64,000 nt of DNA from a virus. The stretch is from IMG/VR virus record IMGVR_UViG_3300028536_000015, positions 1 to 64,000 of that record; one strand, given 5' to 3'. Both the position numbers and the translations under genes were made by a program. Shown here in pieces: positions 24,703-32,071 of this stretch; positions within the stretch are counted from its first letter, which is position 1, and each line of letters begins with the position of its first letter. The notes beneath the pieces are model-generated. The model was not told the origin of the DNA. It ran no database searches and saw only the letters and a program-made list of their open reading frames with translations.

Positions 24703-25791
24703 ATGATGGTGAAACTATTCACGACCATAGGAAACGATGAAGAAGAAGCTGTCCTGAGGGTTCTACGCAGAAAGCAGCTCTCTGGATATATAGCCGGGAA
24801 GGATACCTCTGGTGTAGAAGTCAATCGACTAGAGACTAACTGGGCTGAGTTCTTCGGCGTCAATTACGCGATTGCGTGCAATTCAGCCACGTCTGGGTTG
24901 CTCGCGGCCTGCATGGCAATCGGCGTGGGTCCTGGCGATGAAGTTATCGTTCCCTTTTTGACCATGTCTGCCACAGCCTGCGCTCCGAATGTTCTTGGGG
25001 CGCAGATCGTGCTTGCGGACGTTGATGAGAACCTATGTATCGATGTCAACCATGTCGGTAAGCTCATCAATGAGAACACCAAGGCTGTCATCGCGACCAA
25101 CCTATTCGGCCATCCAGCGAAACTAGCACAGTTGCGCGGCATGTGCGACAGCGTCAACGTCTTCCTGATTGAAGACAATGCGCAGGCCATAGGCGCGAAA
25201 GAAGGAACCCGCTACACCGGGACCATAGGTCATATCGGCGTGTTCTCGCTGAACTACCATAAGCAAATCCAGGCTGGTGAAGGTGGCGTGTGCGTCACAG
25301 ATAATTATCTTTTGAACATGAAGCTGCGTGGCGCCATAAATCATGGCGAGCACATGAAGCTCGATTTCCCAGGGCTGAACCTGCGCATGACCGAGATCAC
25401 AGCCGCTATCGCCATAGAGCAACTTAAGAAATTACCAGATATTCTGGAAGCTAAAGAAGAAGTGGCACGCGCCATCATTGGTCATATGAAACGATGTAGT
25501 TACATCAATCCACCTCCGACCCGCGATAATTGCACGAACGTATATTACGCCCTGCCGTTTCAGGTTATTGAGGGCTTCAGCCTCATAAGCGTTATTGCTC
25601 ATTTTCAAAGTAAATCAGGTCTTAATCTCTCGCTGGGTTATAGCAATCTCATGAAACTTAGGATCGGTGATAAATGGGTAAAGGACAAATGCCATAAATA
25701 CCGAGATGTAAGTAGGTTAGTCCTTCTGGAGATGTACAGCGATGACATCACGATGGATAGCCTGAAGCATATGGAGAAGGTATTCACATGA
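24703..25791 (+). CDS. pseC: DegT/DnrJ/EryC1 aminotransferase, PseC-like
   Basis: This 362-residue PLP-dependent sugar aminotransferase has 'YAIACNSATSGLLAACMA' (about 52-69) and 'VIVPFLTMSATA' as the start of the cofactor site, then 'FLIEDNAQAIGA' with the ring-binding Asp. The Schiff-base lysine region is 'VFSLNYHKQIQAGEGG'. In PseC the enzyme adds an amino group to C4 of the PseB product, and its place directly after the PseB-like gene fits. A second ATG one codon downstream is an alternative start. Confidence 0.87.
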   Translation: MMVKLFTTIGNDEEEAVLRVLRRKQLSGYIAGKDTSGVEVNRLETNWAEFFGVNYAIACNSATSGLLAACMAIGVGPGDEVIVPFLTMSATACAPNVLGAQIVLADVDENLCIDVNHVGKLINENTKAVIATNLFGHPAKLAQLRGMCDSVNVFLIEDNAQAIGAKEGTRYTGTIGHIGVFSLNYHKQIQAGEGGVCVTDNYLLNMKLRGAINHGEHMKLDFPGLNLRMTEITAAIAIEQLKKLPDILEAKEEVARAIIGHMKRCSYINPPPTRDNCTNVYYALPFQVIEGFSLISVIAHFQSKSGLNLSLGYSNLMKLRIGDKWVKDKCHKYRDVSRLVLLEMYSDDITMDSLKHMEKVFT

Positions 25792-26003
25792 CCGACGAGG
25801 AACTGTTAGATCAGATCACCAGAGTTCGCGCGCAGAATAACGTCAATTGGGTGGAACTCTTAAGGATCGCATTACGCGCTGATCCCAAGGCCACCAAGGA
25901 GGTTCTTGGCAAGGTTCTTATCATGGACCTCCAAGTGAGTAGGCTCACCAGAGCCCTGTCCGCGACAGACTGGAAGCCCAGGGACCTGGAGGACAAGAAA
26001 TGA
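25788..26003 (+). CDS. Small helical cassette protein
   Basis: This 71-residue protein is likely all-helical: 'NNVNWVELLRIALRADPKATKEVLGKVLIMD' spans about residues 17-47 and is followed by a basic end. It overlaps both neighbours by four bases, so it is translationally coupled between the PseC- and PseI-like enzymes. Similar small helical proteins occur near NeuB-family genes. Role unknown. Confidence 0.6.
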   Translation: MTDEELLDQITRVRAQNNVNWVELLRIALRADPKATKEVLGKVLIMDLQVSRLTRALSATDWKPRDLEDKK

Positions 26004-27043
26004 AAATAGGCTCACGGGAGATCGGACCGGATCATCCTCCTTATATCGTGGCCGAATTATCTGCTTCGCATCTAGGAGACATCAATAACGTATTCAGGCT
26101 GATCGATGAGGCGAGACATGCTGGCGCTGATGCCGTCAAGCTACAGGCCTACACACCAGATACGATTACGATGGATAGCAAGAATGCTGACTTTCTCATC
26201 AAGGAAGGTCCCTGGAAAGGACGATATCTCTTTGACCTTTACGCAGAAGCTCACGTGCCTTTTTCGTGGATGGAACGTATATTTGATTATGCTCGCAACG
26301 TTCGTTGCATCGAGATATTTGCATCTGTTTTCGACGAGAGCGCGGTTGGTCTCATGGAAGAACTTTATGCCCGTGCTTACAAGATTGCGAGCTTCGAGTT
26401 ATCTCATCTCCCTCTCATCAGGAACGTAGCGGAGACCAATAAGCCGATTATCTTGTCTACTGGGATGGGTTCCACCAAGGAAATCCTGGACGCCATGAAC
26501 GTCATCAACAAGTTCTCTCTCAAGCCTGATATCGCCCTGCTTCATTGTGTCAGCGCCTATCCGACACCTGCCAGTCAGGCCAACTTGCCGGCGCTAGGGC
26601 CTTTGAGCGAACTCCTGGGAGGGAAACATGTGGTTGGTCTGTCTGACCATACTCTTGGTATTGCTGTGGCTGTATCTGCTGTTTGCTACGGTGCGACCAT
26701 CATTGAAAAGCATCTATGTCTTAGTAGGAGCGCAGGTGGCCCTGACGCTGATTTTAGTCTGGAACCTGATGAGTTCACAGCCCTGGTAAAATCATGCCGC
26801 GAGGCATGGGAGGCTACTCGGCCGTCGAAGTCTCCGGATCAGAAGGCAAATCTTCAATGGCGTCGGTCGATTTATGTAACGAATCCAATTTCCGAAGGCG
26901 AGCCTCTGTCCAAGGAGAATATCCGAGTGATACGGCCAGCGAACGGGCTTTTGCCGTCATTTTACCCGTCCGTTTTGGGGCGAAAGGCAAAGGTGGCCCT
27001 GCAACCTGGGACTCCATTATCTCTCGATCACTTACTCTCATAA
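26000..27043 (+). CDS. pseI: Pseudaminic acid synthase, PseI/NeuB family
   Basis: This 347-residue enzyme condenses phosphoenolpyruvate with a 6-carbon amino sugar to give a 9-carbon nonulosonic acid. The TIM barrel shows 'YIVAELSASHLGDINN' (about 14-29), 'GADAVKLQAYTPDTITMDS', 'FLIKEGPWKGRYLFDLYAEA' and 'AYKIASFELSHLPLI', the last two matching PseI better than sialic acid synthases. The C-terminal SAF antifreeze-like domain begins 'RRSIYVTNPISEGEPLS' and ends 'GTPLSLDHLLS'. The last 230 bases are overlapped on the other strand by an HTH gene. Confidence 0.9.
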   Translation: MKIGSREIGPDHPPYIVAELSASHLGDINNVFRLIDEARHAGADAVKLQAYTPDTITMDSKNADFLIKEGPWKGRYLFDLYAEAHVPFSWMERIFDYARNVRCIEIFASVFDESAVGLMEELYARAYKIASFELSHLPLIRNVAETNKPIILSTGMGSTKEILDAMNVINKFSLKPDIALLHCVSAYPTPASQANLPALGPLSELLGGKHVVGLSDHTLGIAVAVSAVCYGATIIEKHLCLSRSAGGPDADFSLEPDEFTALVKSCREAWEATRPSKSPDQKANLQWRRSIYVTNPISEGEPLSKENIRVIRPANGLLPSFYPSVLGRKAKVALQPGTPLSLDHLLS

Positions 27044-27281
27044 TCTTTACAGAAACCGTGCAACCTAGCGCGGCAGCTAGTTTCTTGATGGTCATGGTAC
27101 TCATGTGGACGATCTTGCCGGTTTCATAGGCGGCAATAAACGATTGGGATATCCCAGACGCATGAGCTAGCTGTTCCTGGGTCATATAGGGCGTCTGGGT
27201 CTGTCGAAGCCAGCGGAGGCGCTGGTGGAGCACTTGATGCTCGTTCGAAACCATGGCCCCCTTAGGGCGTCCGCGCGGCAT
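26814..27281 (-). CDS. HTH (XRE) regulator running antisense into pseI
   Basis: From its likely start at 27281 (MPRGRPKGAMV, an AT-hook-like arm) the protein carries a Cro/C1-type helix-turn-helix: 'LHQRLRWLRQTQTPYMTQEQLAHASGISQSFIAAYETGK'-like residues about 18-56, given here by position. The recognisable domain ends at base 27044, exactly where the pseI-like gene stops. The remaining 75 codons are pure antisense of pseI. This suggests that the native 3' end was lost when the sugar cassette was joined here. It may autoregulate the leftward operon. Confidence 0.65.
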   Translation of the reverse strand: MPRGRPKGAMVSNEHQVLHQRLRWLRQTQTPYMTQEQLAHASGISQSFIAAYETGKIVHMSTMTIKKLAAALGCTVSVKIMRVSDREIMESQVAGPPLPFAPKRTGKMTAKARSLAVSLGYSPWTEARLRKLDSLHKSTDAIEDLPSDPETSTAE

Positions 27282-27654
27282 CGCATTCTTCCATGATCTG
27301 TTCAGCCCGCATGATCTCCTCTTCGGAGAACTCAACCCTGGTATCGATGATTACGTAAGGCACATATGGGTCCAATGGCTGCGCTACGCCTCCTGAAGTA
27401 TACCCCCCTGATCCCGTTTGAATTAATACACCACCATATGGGTATGGAGTGAGAGTTCCGGTTCCGGCGCCGCCCATGACTGAGTGTGGGTATGATGTTA
27501 GTGTACCCGTTACCACATTAGAGCCAACATTAGAGTTCTGGGGGGAAATCACCCATCCTGGGTTTTGGTTATATTGGGCGCTATAGGCTTGGTTTGAGAC
27601 CGCGATCTGATCTGTGGCTACACTGTAGCCTGGGTGGGTGGTTTTACTTGCCAT
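27262..27654 (-). CDS. Gly/Tyr/Pro-rich protein with shared C-terminal motif
   Basis: The 130-residue reading starts at 27654 (MASKTTHPGYS); a longer frame upstream would cover the next gene. The body is low-complexity with repeated 'GTLTSYPHS' and 'GTLTPYPYGG' units near residues 49 and 64. It ends in 'EEEIMRAEQIMEECD', the motif found at the end of four other proteins in this operon. It overlaps the HTH gene by 20 bases. Function unknown. Confidence 0.6.
   Translation of the reverse strand: MASKTTHPGYSVATDQIAVSNQAYSAQYNQNPGWVISPQNSNVGSNVVTGTLTSYPHSVMGGAGTGTLTPYPYGGVLIQTGSGGYTSGGVAQPLDPYVPYVIIDTRVEFSEEEIMRAEQIMEECDAARTP
27280..27321 (-). repeat. C-terminal motif copy 1
   Basis: This 42-base unit encodes EEIMRAEQIMEECD at the end of the protein at 27262-27654. 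It resembles the four other copies at both base and residue level, including the bases for Met-Arg-Ala and Ile-Met-Glu-Glu. Confidence 0.55.
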
Positions 27655-27823
27655 AGGCCTGCTCCTCTTCGGTTTCCCTGAAGTTCGCCATGAAGCCGAT
27701 CGCGTTGGCTTCCTCCCGGCGCCTGAGGCGAGGGTTGATATAGCCATCCTCTTGCATTCTGGGAACGGTGTAGCGCTTGATCTCTCGATGCCGGATAGGC
27801 TTTCCAGAGGAATGAGGTCTCAT
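27644..27823 (-). CDS. 59-residue basic protein
   Basis: This gene was read directly: ATG 27821-27823 overlaps the upstream TGA as ATGA, and TAA lies at 27644-27646 inside the next gene. The product starts MRPHSSGKPIRHREIKRY and contains 'NPRLRRREEANAIGFMANF'. Tight overlaps on both sides support it. It is Arg/Glu-rich and probably helical. Role unknown. Confidence 0.6.
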   Translation of the reverse strand: MRPHSSGKPIRHREIKRYTVPRMQEDGYINPRLRRREEANAIGFMANFRETEEEQAYGK

Positions 27824-28206
27824 AGCTGCTTGCCTGTTTTTACGTCGAATAGAGGGTGCGCGGAAGTAATGGAGAGCTTAGGAGGCGATGCATCCGACGC
27901 GCTAGACGGAAACGTATTTTCCAGCGCCGGGCCTCCATTCCCGATCTGATCCATCTGCGCCATGAGCTTGTCGTACTCTTCGATCTTGCTCATGTTCTCG
28001 TGGTTCAGGGCGAGGCGCTGCTCAAATTTATCCATGATCGCCGAGTGCTTGCCAGCGTCCCTCGCCGCCCGGTCCGTAATGCCCTGGGCGCGCTTCATGT
28101 TCTCTACTAGCTTCTGAAGGTCAGAAAGCGCCATCCTGCCAATGCTCTCTATGTCTGCCACGTACAGTAAAAGCATAACGCATAGGAATAGGAAAATCCA
28201 GTCCAT
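27820..28206 (-). CDS. Membrane-anchored coiled-coil protein
   Basis: This 128-residue protein has an N-terminal transmembrane helix 'WIFLFLCVMLLLYVADI' (about 3-19) and a long charged coiled coil (about 25-90). A Ser/Pro-rich tail ends in FDVKTGKQL. Together with the next two genes it makes a trio of single-pass coiled-coil proteins. They may form a membrane complex, but no family is recognised. Confidence 0.6.
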   Translation of the reverse strand: MDWIFLFLCVMLLLYVADIESIGRMALSDLQKLVENMKRAQGITDRAARDAGKHSAIMDKFEQRLALNHENMSKIEEYDKLMAQMDQIGNGGPALENTFPSSASDASPPKLSITSAHPLFDVKTGKQL

Positions 28207-28458
28207 TCATCTTTTCGTCAGATTAGTAATCGGCAGGGACGTTGGCTTCTTCTGCTTGTTTTGATGCGTAATTAGCTTATCCAGCTTGGAGTTAGCTGAT
28301 TTGTACGAAGATTGGATGTCCTTGAGCATATTCGCCATAATCGAGTTATCAATTTTTAATTGATCCATACCTATCCTGAGTTCCATAACAGCGCTGTTCA
28401 GGCGCCAGATCATGAAACCCAGGACAAGGAGCGCAACGGCAAGCAGGGCTTCTTTCAC
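28207..28458 (-). CDS. Small membrane-anchored coiled-coil protein
   Basis: This 83-residue protein has a transmembrane helix at residues 4-18 (ALLAVALLVLGFMIW), an amphipathic coiled coil to residue 65 and a basic tail. It is directly adjacent to a similar gene and overlaps the upstream gene by four bases. Unknown function; a Bdr- or spanin-like shape is possible. Confidence 0.6.
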   Translation of the reverse strand: MKEALLAVALLVLGFMIWRLNSAVMELRIGMDQLKIDNSIMANMLKDIQSSYKSANSKLDKLITHQNKQKKPTSLPITNLTKR

Positions 28459-28973
28459 ATCCGGCCCGCCGCCTTGAGCATCCTGACCACCAGCTCGTCA
28501 GGGGACATTCCGGCGATGCGCATTTGATCGACGCTCTTCCTGGAGAAGATGAACTTGTCTACCTTCTGAAGACCCTCTTCCTGCTTGGTCGAGAGACTGG
28601 ATAGGAGCTGAGAAAAGGTTCCGGCATCACCAGACTTGAGCATCTGCTCAAACTCGCTCCGGGTTCCAGGGATGATCGTGTCCAGACTGGGATCGATGAT
28701 GATCTTGACCTCGTGCATTTCGCCTTCATGACGCCACTGAAACGTATGAACCTCGGGAGCGCGTGGAGCCATCTTCTCGACAACAGTCTCCTTGATGAGC
28801 TTGTTACCCTCTTCCGTGAGCTTGCTGATATAGTCTGAGAAGTTGGTTGCTTCTTCCTTCTTGGGTTCTTTGCGTTTCTTGAGTTGCTTCCTGAACTCCA
28901 TCACAATAGCGACGATTACCACCGCCCAGTAGAAGCAGGCGGTGACGTTAAGAAAGATTTCATTGCCGGTCAT
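28455..28973 (-). CDS. Single-pass membrane protein
   Basis: This 172-residue protein has a transmembrane helix near residues 9-26 (NVTACFYWAVVIVAIVMEF) followed by a Lys-rich stop-transfer segment. A soluble domain has 'HTFQWRHEGEMHEVKIIIDPS' (about 96-116) and a helical C-terminus with 'RIAGMSPDELVVRML'. It is unrecognised and belongs to the membrane trio of this operon. Confidence 0.6.
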   Translation of the reverse strand: MTGNEIFLNVTACFYWAVVIVAIVMEFRKQLKKRKEPKKEEATNFSDYISKLTEEGNKLIKETVVEKMAPRAPEVHTFQWRHEGEMHEVKIIIDPSLDTIIPGTRSEFEQMLKSGDAGTFSQLLSSLSTKQEEGLQKVDKFIFSRKSVDQMRIAGMSPDELVVRMLKAAGRM

Positions 28974-28977
28974 TTAG

Positions 28978-29361
28978 TTACCCTCCTTCTTTTTCAGATA
29001 TTTCCTTGAGTTCGTTGCCGCCACTCTTGCGGGCGATCATGGATATCTCCTCTCCGTCCTGTCTTTGCTCGTCCATCAGAGCCACGGTGCACGGGAGACA
29101 TACCAGGGTCAGGTTCTTCGGCATATTGTCGCGGAAGAAAATCTTACGATCGCAGAAGCTGCACTTATCGTACTTGATCTGATCAGCCCAGATATCCGGG
29201 ATGTTTCGGATGTTTTCCTCAGTCGCAGGAAGACAGGAGCCGAAGTCAGCGCTACTGATATGAGCATCCATCTCCGTGTCGTCTACTTCCTTCAGAGAGC
29301 CCTCGGCGACCATCTCGTCCAGAATTTCCAAGCTCTTCTTTAGTTTCTTAATATCCATCAT
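28978..29361 (-). CDS. Zinc-ribbon accessory protein
   Basis: This 127-residue protein has two CxxC knuckles, 'YDKCSFCDRKIFFR' and 'LVCLPCTVALMDEQ', about 27 residues apart, as in a zinc ribbon. The N-terminal 60 residues are acidic and helical. It overlaps the upstream gene by four bases; either of two adjacent ATGs could start it. Role unknown. Confidence 0.65.
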   Translation of the reverse strand: MMDIKKLKKSLEILDEMVAEGSLKEVDDTEMDAHISSADFGSCLPATEENIRNIPDIWADQIKYDKCSFCDRKIFFRDNMPKNLTLVCLPCTVALMDEQRQDGEEISMIARKSGGNELKEISEKEGG

Positions 29362-29621
29362 TGTCTTCCCTCCAGTTCATCCATGATTTGCATGGCGCGG
29401 AATGTCTCTTCGTATTCCTTGCAGAGACCTTCTACCCTATCCCGACTTACCTTTTGTTCCCGGTCCCGGTATAGTATTTCTTCCCTCATAGCTTCGAATT
29501 CTACGTAGTTATGTCTCGCTATGTTTTCTTTCTTCATACGCCATGCACTGAACATCATAATCAAACCAACCGACATCATAAAGATGAACACGGTACAAAA
29601 GAGCACAATCAAAACGCTCAT
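29358..29621 (-). CDS. Small membrane protein with shared C-terminal motif
   Basis: This 87-residue protein has a transmembrane helix at residues 2-24 (IVLFCTVFIFMMSVGLIMMF) and a charged helix. It ends with YEETFRAMQIMDELEGRQ, the motif shared by five proteins in this block. The final codons also supply the GGAGGGAAG ribosome site of the downstream gene. Confidence 0.65.
   Translation of the reverse strand: MSVLIVLFCTVFIFMMSVGLIMMFSAWRMKKENIARHNYVEFEAMREEILYRDREQKVSRDRVEGLCKEYEETFRAMQIMDELEGRQ
29373..29414 (-). repeat. C-terminal motif copy 2
   Basis: This 42-base unit encodes YEETFRAMQIMDEL at the end of the protein at 29358-29621. On the plus strand it reads close to copy 4 (TTCxTCCATGATTT, then AT-G-CGCG). 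Confidence 0.65.
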
Positions 29622-30055
29622 AGCAGGTTCAAGCTCCTCTTGATCGCCATGATATCAGCGCCGAGCTTGCCTTTCGCCAGCTCTTTCACGCGCTCGATAG
29701 AACTGACGATCGTTGAACGGTCACGGCCTCCTAAGCGGGAAGCAATCTGAGGTATCGACAGGCTGGTATGCTGACTGGCAATGTAGGCAATAACATGACG
29801 GGCGCAGACGATCTTCACACCACGACGCGCTGAGATAATATCCAGCATGGACACTTTATAATATTTGCACACTTTCCGAAAGATGTCCTTGAACGTGATG
29901 GACTTCGGATCGATCAGGAAATCATAGTCGTCTTCTTCGATCTGGATCGGTGGGGGCGCAGGCTCTTCCTGAGGGACCAGCTTGGCTGCATCGGCAATCC
30001 TCCCGCGCCGCTCCTTGTGTTCTCTCTGAAGCTTTTGCAGGTACGTCTCGGTCAT
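29618..30055 (-). CDS. DnaA domain IV-like DNA-binding protein
   Basis: The C-terminal half of this 145-residue protein matches DnaA domain IV: 'ITFKDIFRKVCKYYKVSMLDIISARRG' (about 53-79), 'VCARHVIAYIASQHTSLSIPQIASRLGGRDRSTIVSSIERV' by position (about 82-122), including the GGRDRST signature that contacts DnaA boxes. There is no AAA+ ATPase domain. It could bind host oriC-like boxes to redirect or block host initiation, or recognise phage boxes. Confidence 0.8.
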   Translation of the reverse strand: MTETYLQKLQREHKERRGRIADAAKLVPQEEPAPPPIQIEEDDYDFLIDPKSITFKDIFRKVCKYYKVSMLDIISARRGVKIVCARHVIAYIASQHTSLSIPQIASRLGGRDRSTIVSSIERVKELAKGKLGADIMAIKRSLNLL

Positions 30056-30339
30056 TGGATAAACTGCTGTTCGCCCCCTTCGAAGGCCGGCTTGTCGAAG
30101 TTAATCAGCTTGGTGACAACCTCCGTCATCTCCTGAAGGGCTCCGCGTTTATCATCGTTGCAGTCGATGATATAAGCCGCAAGAAATGACAGAGCGCACA
30201 TCACATCTCTTGCGCTCATCCCCTCTACCATCTCGATAAGATTAGCCGTGATCTCTCCGACTTTTTGATCGTCGTCGTGGAACATCTTGCTGACCGACTT
30301 GATGAACTCTGCCCTGTTATTGAAATCGAACTTAGCCAT
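30052..30339 (-). CDS. Helical protein, paralogue of 30809-31132
   Basis: The 95-residue reading starts at 30339 (MAKFDFNNRAEF); upstream codons belong to another gene in a different frame. 'MSARDVMCALSFLAAYIIDC' (about 44-63) aligns with 'TPADVALALSLGLAYVLYC' of the gene at 30809-31132, followed by similar helices. The two are diverged copies. The hydrophobic core helix looks buried and does not look like a membrane segment. Function unknown. Confidence 0.62.
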   Translation of the reverse strand: MAKFDFNNRAEFIKSVSKMFHDDDQKVGEITANLIEMVEGMSARDVMCALSFLAAYIIDCNDDKRGALQEMTEVVTKLINFDKPAFEGGEQQFIQ

Positions 30340-30460
30340 TGAGTTTCTCCAGACTTCCCACAAAGGTTCCACCGATTTCCGCACCTTTGGTATCAAGTTC
30401 GTTGAACGGCGATAGAAAAACTTCACCACCCTCAGGTCGATTGATGACATACTGGCCCAT
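30332..30460 (-). CDS. 42-residue hypothetical protein
   Basis: The likely start is ATG 30460 with GGTGACAAGCGT before it. The product begins MGQYVINRPEGGEVFLSPF and ends GSLEKLNG. Longer upstream reading is an off-frame shadow of the next gene. It overlaps the downstream gene by eight bases. Unknown. Confidence 0.5.
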   Translation of the reverse strand: MGQYVINRPEGGEVFLSPFNELDTKGAEIGGTFVGSLEKLNG

Positions 30461-30482
30461 ACGCTTGTCACCCTTGCGGTCT

Positions 30483-30812
30483 TCAGCAGTAATCTGGGAT
30501 GACTTCGATGCGGTCGGGACATTCGCTAGGCATGACGCCTGACAAGTAATCGTCGCGCCCACGCGTGACACCCCAGGCTTCAGCCATGAAGCCGACGACA
30601 TGAGCATCGACTTCCTTGGCCTTCGCCTGGATGAACTTGAAGAGTTCCTGCTTCTCACCGGGAGTACCCGAAAACTGGGTGATAACGGGAATGATCTCCT
30701 TGTCGCTGACGATGATCCACATCGGCATGACTTCACCATTTTTATCGAAGCAGTCCTTGGAGAATTCAGCCAGATGCTTCAGCATCTCCTCTGCGTTCTT
30801 GATGTCGCTCAT
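30483..30812 (-). CDS. Conserved hypothetical phage protein
   Basis: This 109-residue alpha/beta protein has a hydrophobic strand 'MPMWIIVSDKEIIPVIT' (about 29-45) and, towards the end, 'VVGFMAEAWGV' followed by 'PSECPDRIEVI'. The pairing of a (S/A)EAW strand and a PS-x-x-PDR loop appears in several uncharacterised phage proteins. It overlaps the upstream gene by four bases. Confidence 0.62.
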   Translation of the reverse strand: MSDIKNAEEMLKHLAEFSKDCFDKNGEVMPMWIIVSDKEIIPVITQFSGTPGEKQELFKFIQAKAKEVDAHVVGFMAEAWGVTRGRDDYLSGVMPSECPDRIEVIPDYC

Positions 30813-31132
30813 TTCAGGTTCTCCTTCATCTTCTCAAAAAAGACCGCACCGGCACCCTTCTGCAAATCTCCGGTGTCCCTTTCGGATACCTTCTCGGAAA
30901 TCTTGGTCGCGGCGGCTAGCATGATCGCAAGCGTCTTCTCGGGATTACTGGAGCAATAGAGCACGTAGGCAAGTCCCAAGGACAGCGCCAAGGCGACATC
31001 GGCTGGCGTCGTGCTGGTCGTGATCATGCTGGACATCTGATCGAGCGCAGTCCTGGCGGATTGCGGGAACTTGCCCATGTATTCCGGATCAAGCGCATCA
31101 TGCATGACCTTCTTCATTTCATCTGATTTCAT
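30809..31132 (-). CDS. Helical protein, paralogue of 30052-30339
   Basis: This 107-residue protein shares 'ADVALALSLGLAYVLYC' and the following helix with the product at 30052-30339. It is likely a soluble helical bundle. It is coupled to both neighbours by four-base overlaps. Unknown. Confidence 0.62.
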   Translation of the reverse strand: MKSDEMKKVMHDALDPEYMGKFPQSARTALDQMSSMITTSTTPADVALALSLGLAYVLYCSSNPEKTLAIMLAAATKISEKVSERDTGDLQKGAGAVFFEKMKENLK

Positions 31133-31443
31133 TTTCCTTTTCCCTCTTGTACAAGATTTTCATAAAGTTCGATAGATTGCATCGTGTCTTCGTATTCGAA
31201 GGCGGCTCTGTCCATATTGGAATTGGACTTGCCGATCATGCCTTTTTCAAGCGCGAGTATCTCACTGATGATTGCTGCTTGTTGCCCTGGGGTTGGCATA
31301 TTATACAGGTCATTCATCTTCTGATGATACGTATCTTTGCCCCATTCAGTATGAAACAGACTTGAAATAGGTGCAACCGATGAGGAGCCTTTGGCGCCCA
31401 CGTTAATTGAGCCTCTCGTCCTTGGTCGAGCTTGCTTCATCAA
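31129..31443 (-). CDS. Hypothetical protein with shared C-terminal motif
   Basis: This 104-residue protein has a basic N-terminal tail, a helical middle 'MPTPGQQAAIISEILALEKGM' by position (49-69), and an ending with YEDTMQSIELYENL followed by VQEGKGK. The end codons supply the GAGGGAAAAGG ribosome site of the next gene. It overlaps the upstream gene by 41 bases, so the exact start is uncertain. Confidence 0.55.
   Translation of the reverse strand: MMKQARPRTRGSINVGAKGSSSVAPISSLFHTEWGKDTYHQKMNDLYNMPTPGQQAAIISEILALEKGMIGKSNSNMDRAAFEYEDTMQSIELYENLVQEGKGK
31153..31194 (-). repeat. C-terminal motif copy 3
   Basis: This 42-base unit encodes YEDTMQSIELYENL at the end of the protein at 31129-31443. 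It is the most diverged copy, but keeps Tyr, Glu/Asp, Thr, hydrophobic and Leu positions. Confidence 0.55.
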
Positions 31444-31681
31444 GGAAGTCCACGTCCTCAGCGCCGGCTTCGATGATCTGTTCGTAGATGTATTCGGCGA
31501 TCGCCCTGGAGGCGTTGAACAAGCCCTCCTGGCTTTCCTCCTTCATGTCTTCGAGGCACTCGCGAGGAGATTTACCCTTTGGGCGCGCGGTTCCTGTGAG
31601 ACCCTCGACGATCCGGATCGCCATCTCGGCTTGATCCAGCTTGATCGCGATGATCTTCTTCTCTTTGGTTTCCTTGGTCAT
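31403..31681 (-). CDS. Conserved hypothetical phage protein
   Basis: This 92-residue protein begins with a Lys-rich end and 'KIIAIKLDQAEMAIRIVEGLTG' (about 8-29), then a Gly-Pro-Lys linker and an acidic helix with 'RAIAEYIYEQIIEA'. It is probably a regulator of small size. It is not recognised further. Confidence 0.6.
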   Translation of the reverse strand: MTKETKEKKIIAIKLDQAEMAIRIVEGLTGTARPKGKSPRECLEDMKEESQEGLFNASRAIAEYIYEQIIEAGAEDVDFLDEASSTKDERLN

Positions 31682-31741
31682 TAGCTTTTCCCTCTGAGAC
31701 TAGACGTGGATACTAGACACAGAATGTGGTTATTTAAGGAT

Positions 31742-32071
31742 TTAATATCCCAGTTCTTCTGCAAGATTTGCATATATATCATACTCGGCGTCGTCGGCCG
31801 CGAACTTCTTGCTGAGCTTCTTCAGGCGAAGGGCATGCTTACGACCGGCGGCAAAGCCACTATTCCAAGATGCATGGCGTCCATTTTTCCGGCACGCTTT
31901 CTGAAATTCATCCGAAGTGTAGTAATCGTAACGTGCGATGATATCACCCATGCTGGGCCTATCCAGCATCTTATAGGGATTTTCTTTTGGCATCTTACAG
32001 GGATTGGTCCCGGAGTTATATCCGCGCTGCCAAGCCTTTGATCTAGGAATAGGTTTTCTTGCGGACTTCAT
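31742..32071 (-). CDS. Conserved phage protein with AWxxGY and NPY motifs
   Basis: This protein has about 109 residues; two starts (32077 and 32071) are possible. The pattern 'SKAWQRGYNSGTNPCKMPKENPYKM' (about 11-35) and later 'ASWNSGFAAGRKHAL' recurs in small phage proteins of unknown function. It is basic and may bind nucleic acid. It overlaps the upstream gene by about 30 bases. Confidence 0.6.
   Translation of the reverse strand: MKSARKPIPRSKAWQRGYNSGTNPCKMPKENPYKMLDRPSMGDIIARYDYYTSDEFQKACRKNGRHASWNSGFAAGRKHALRLKKLSKKFAADDAEYDIYANLAEELGY

Noticed and set aside
17300-27043. A complete pseudaminic acid pathway
   Set aside because: No PseG-type UDP-sugar hydrolase was found, so the pathway is called partial; the host may supply this step.
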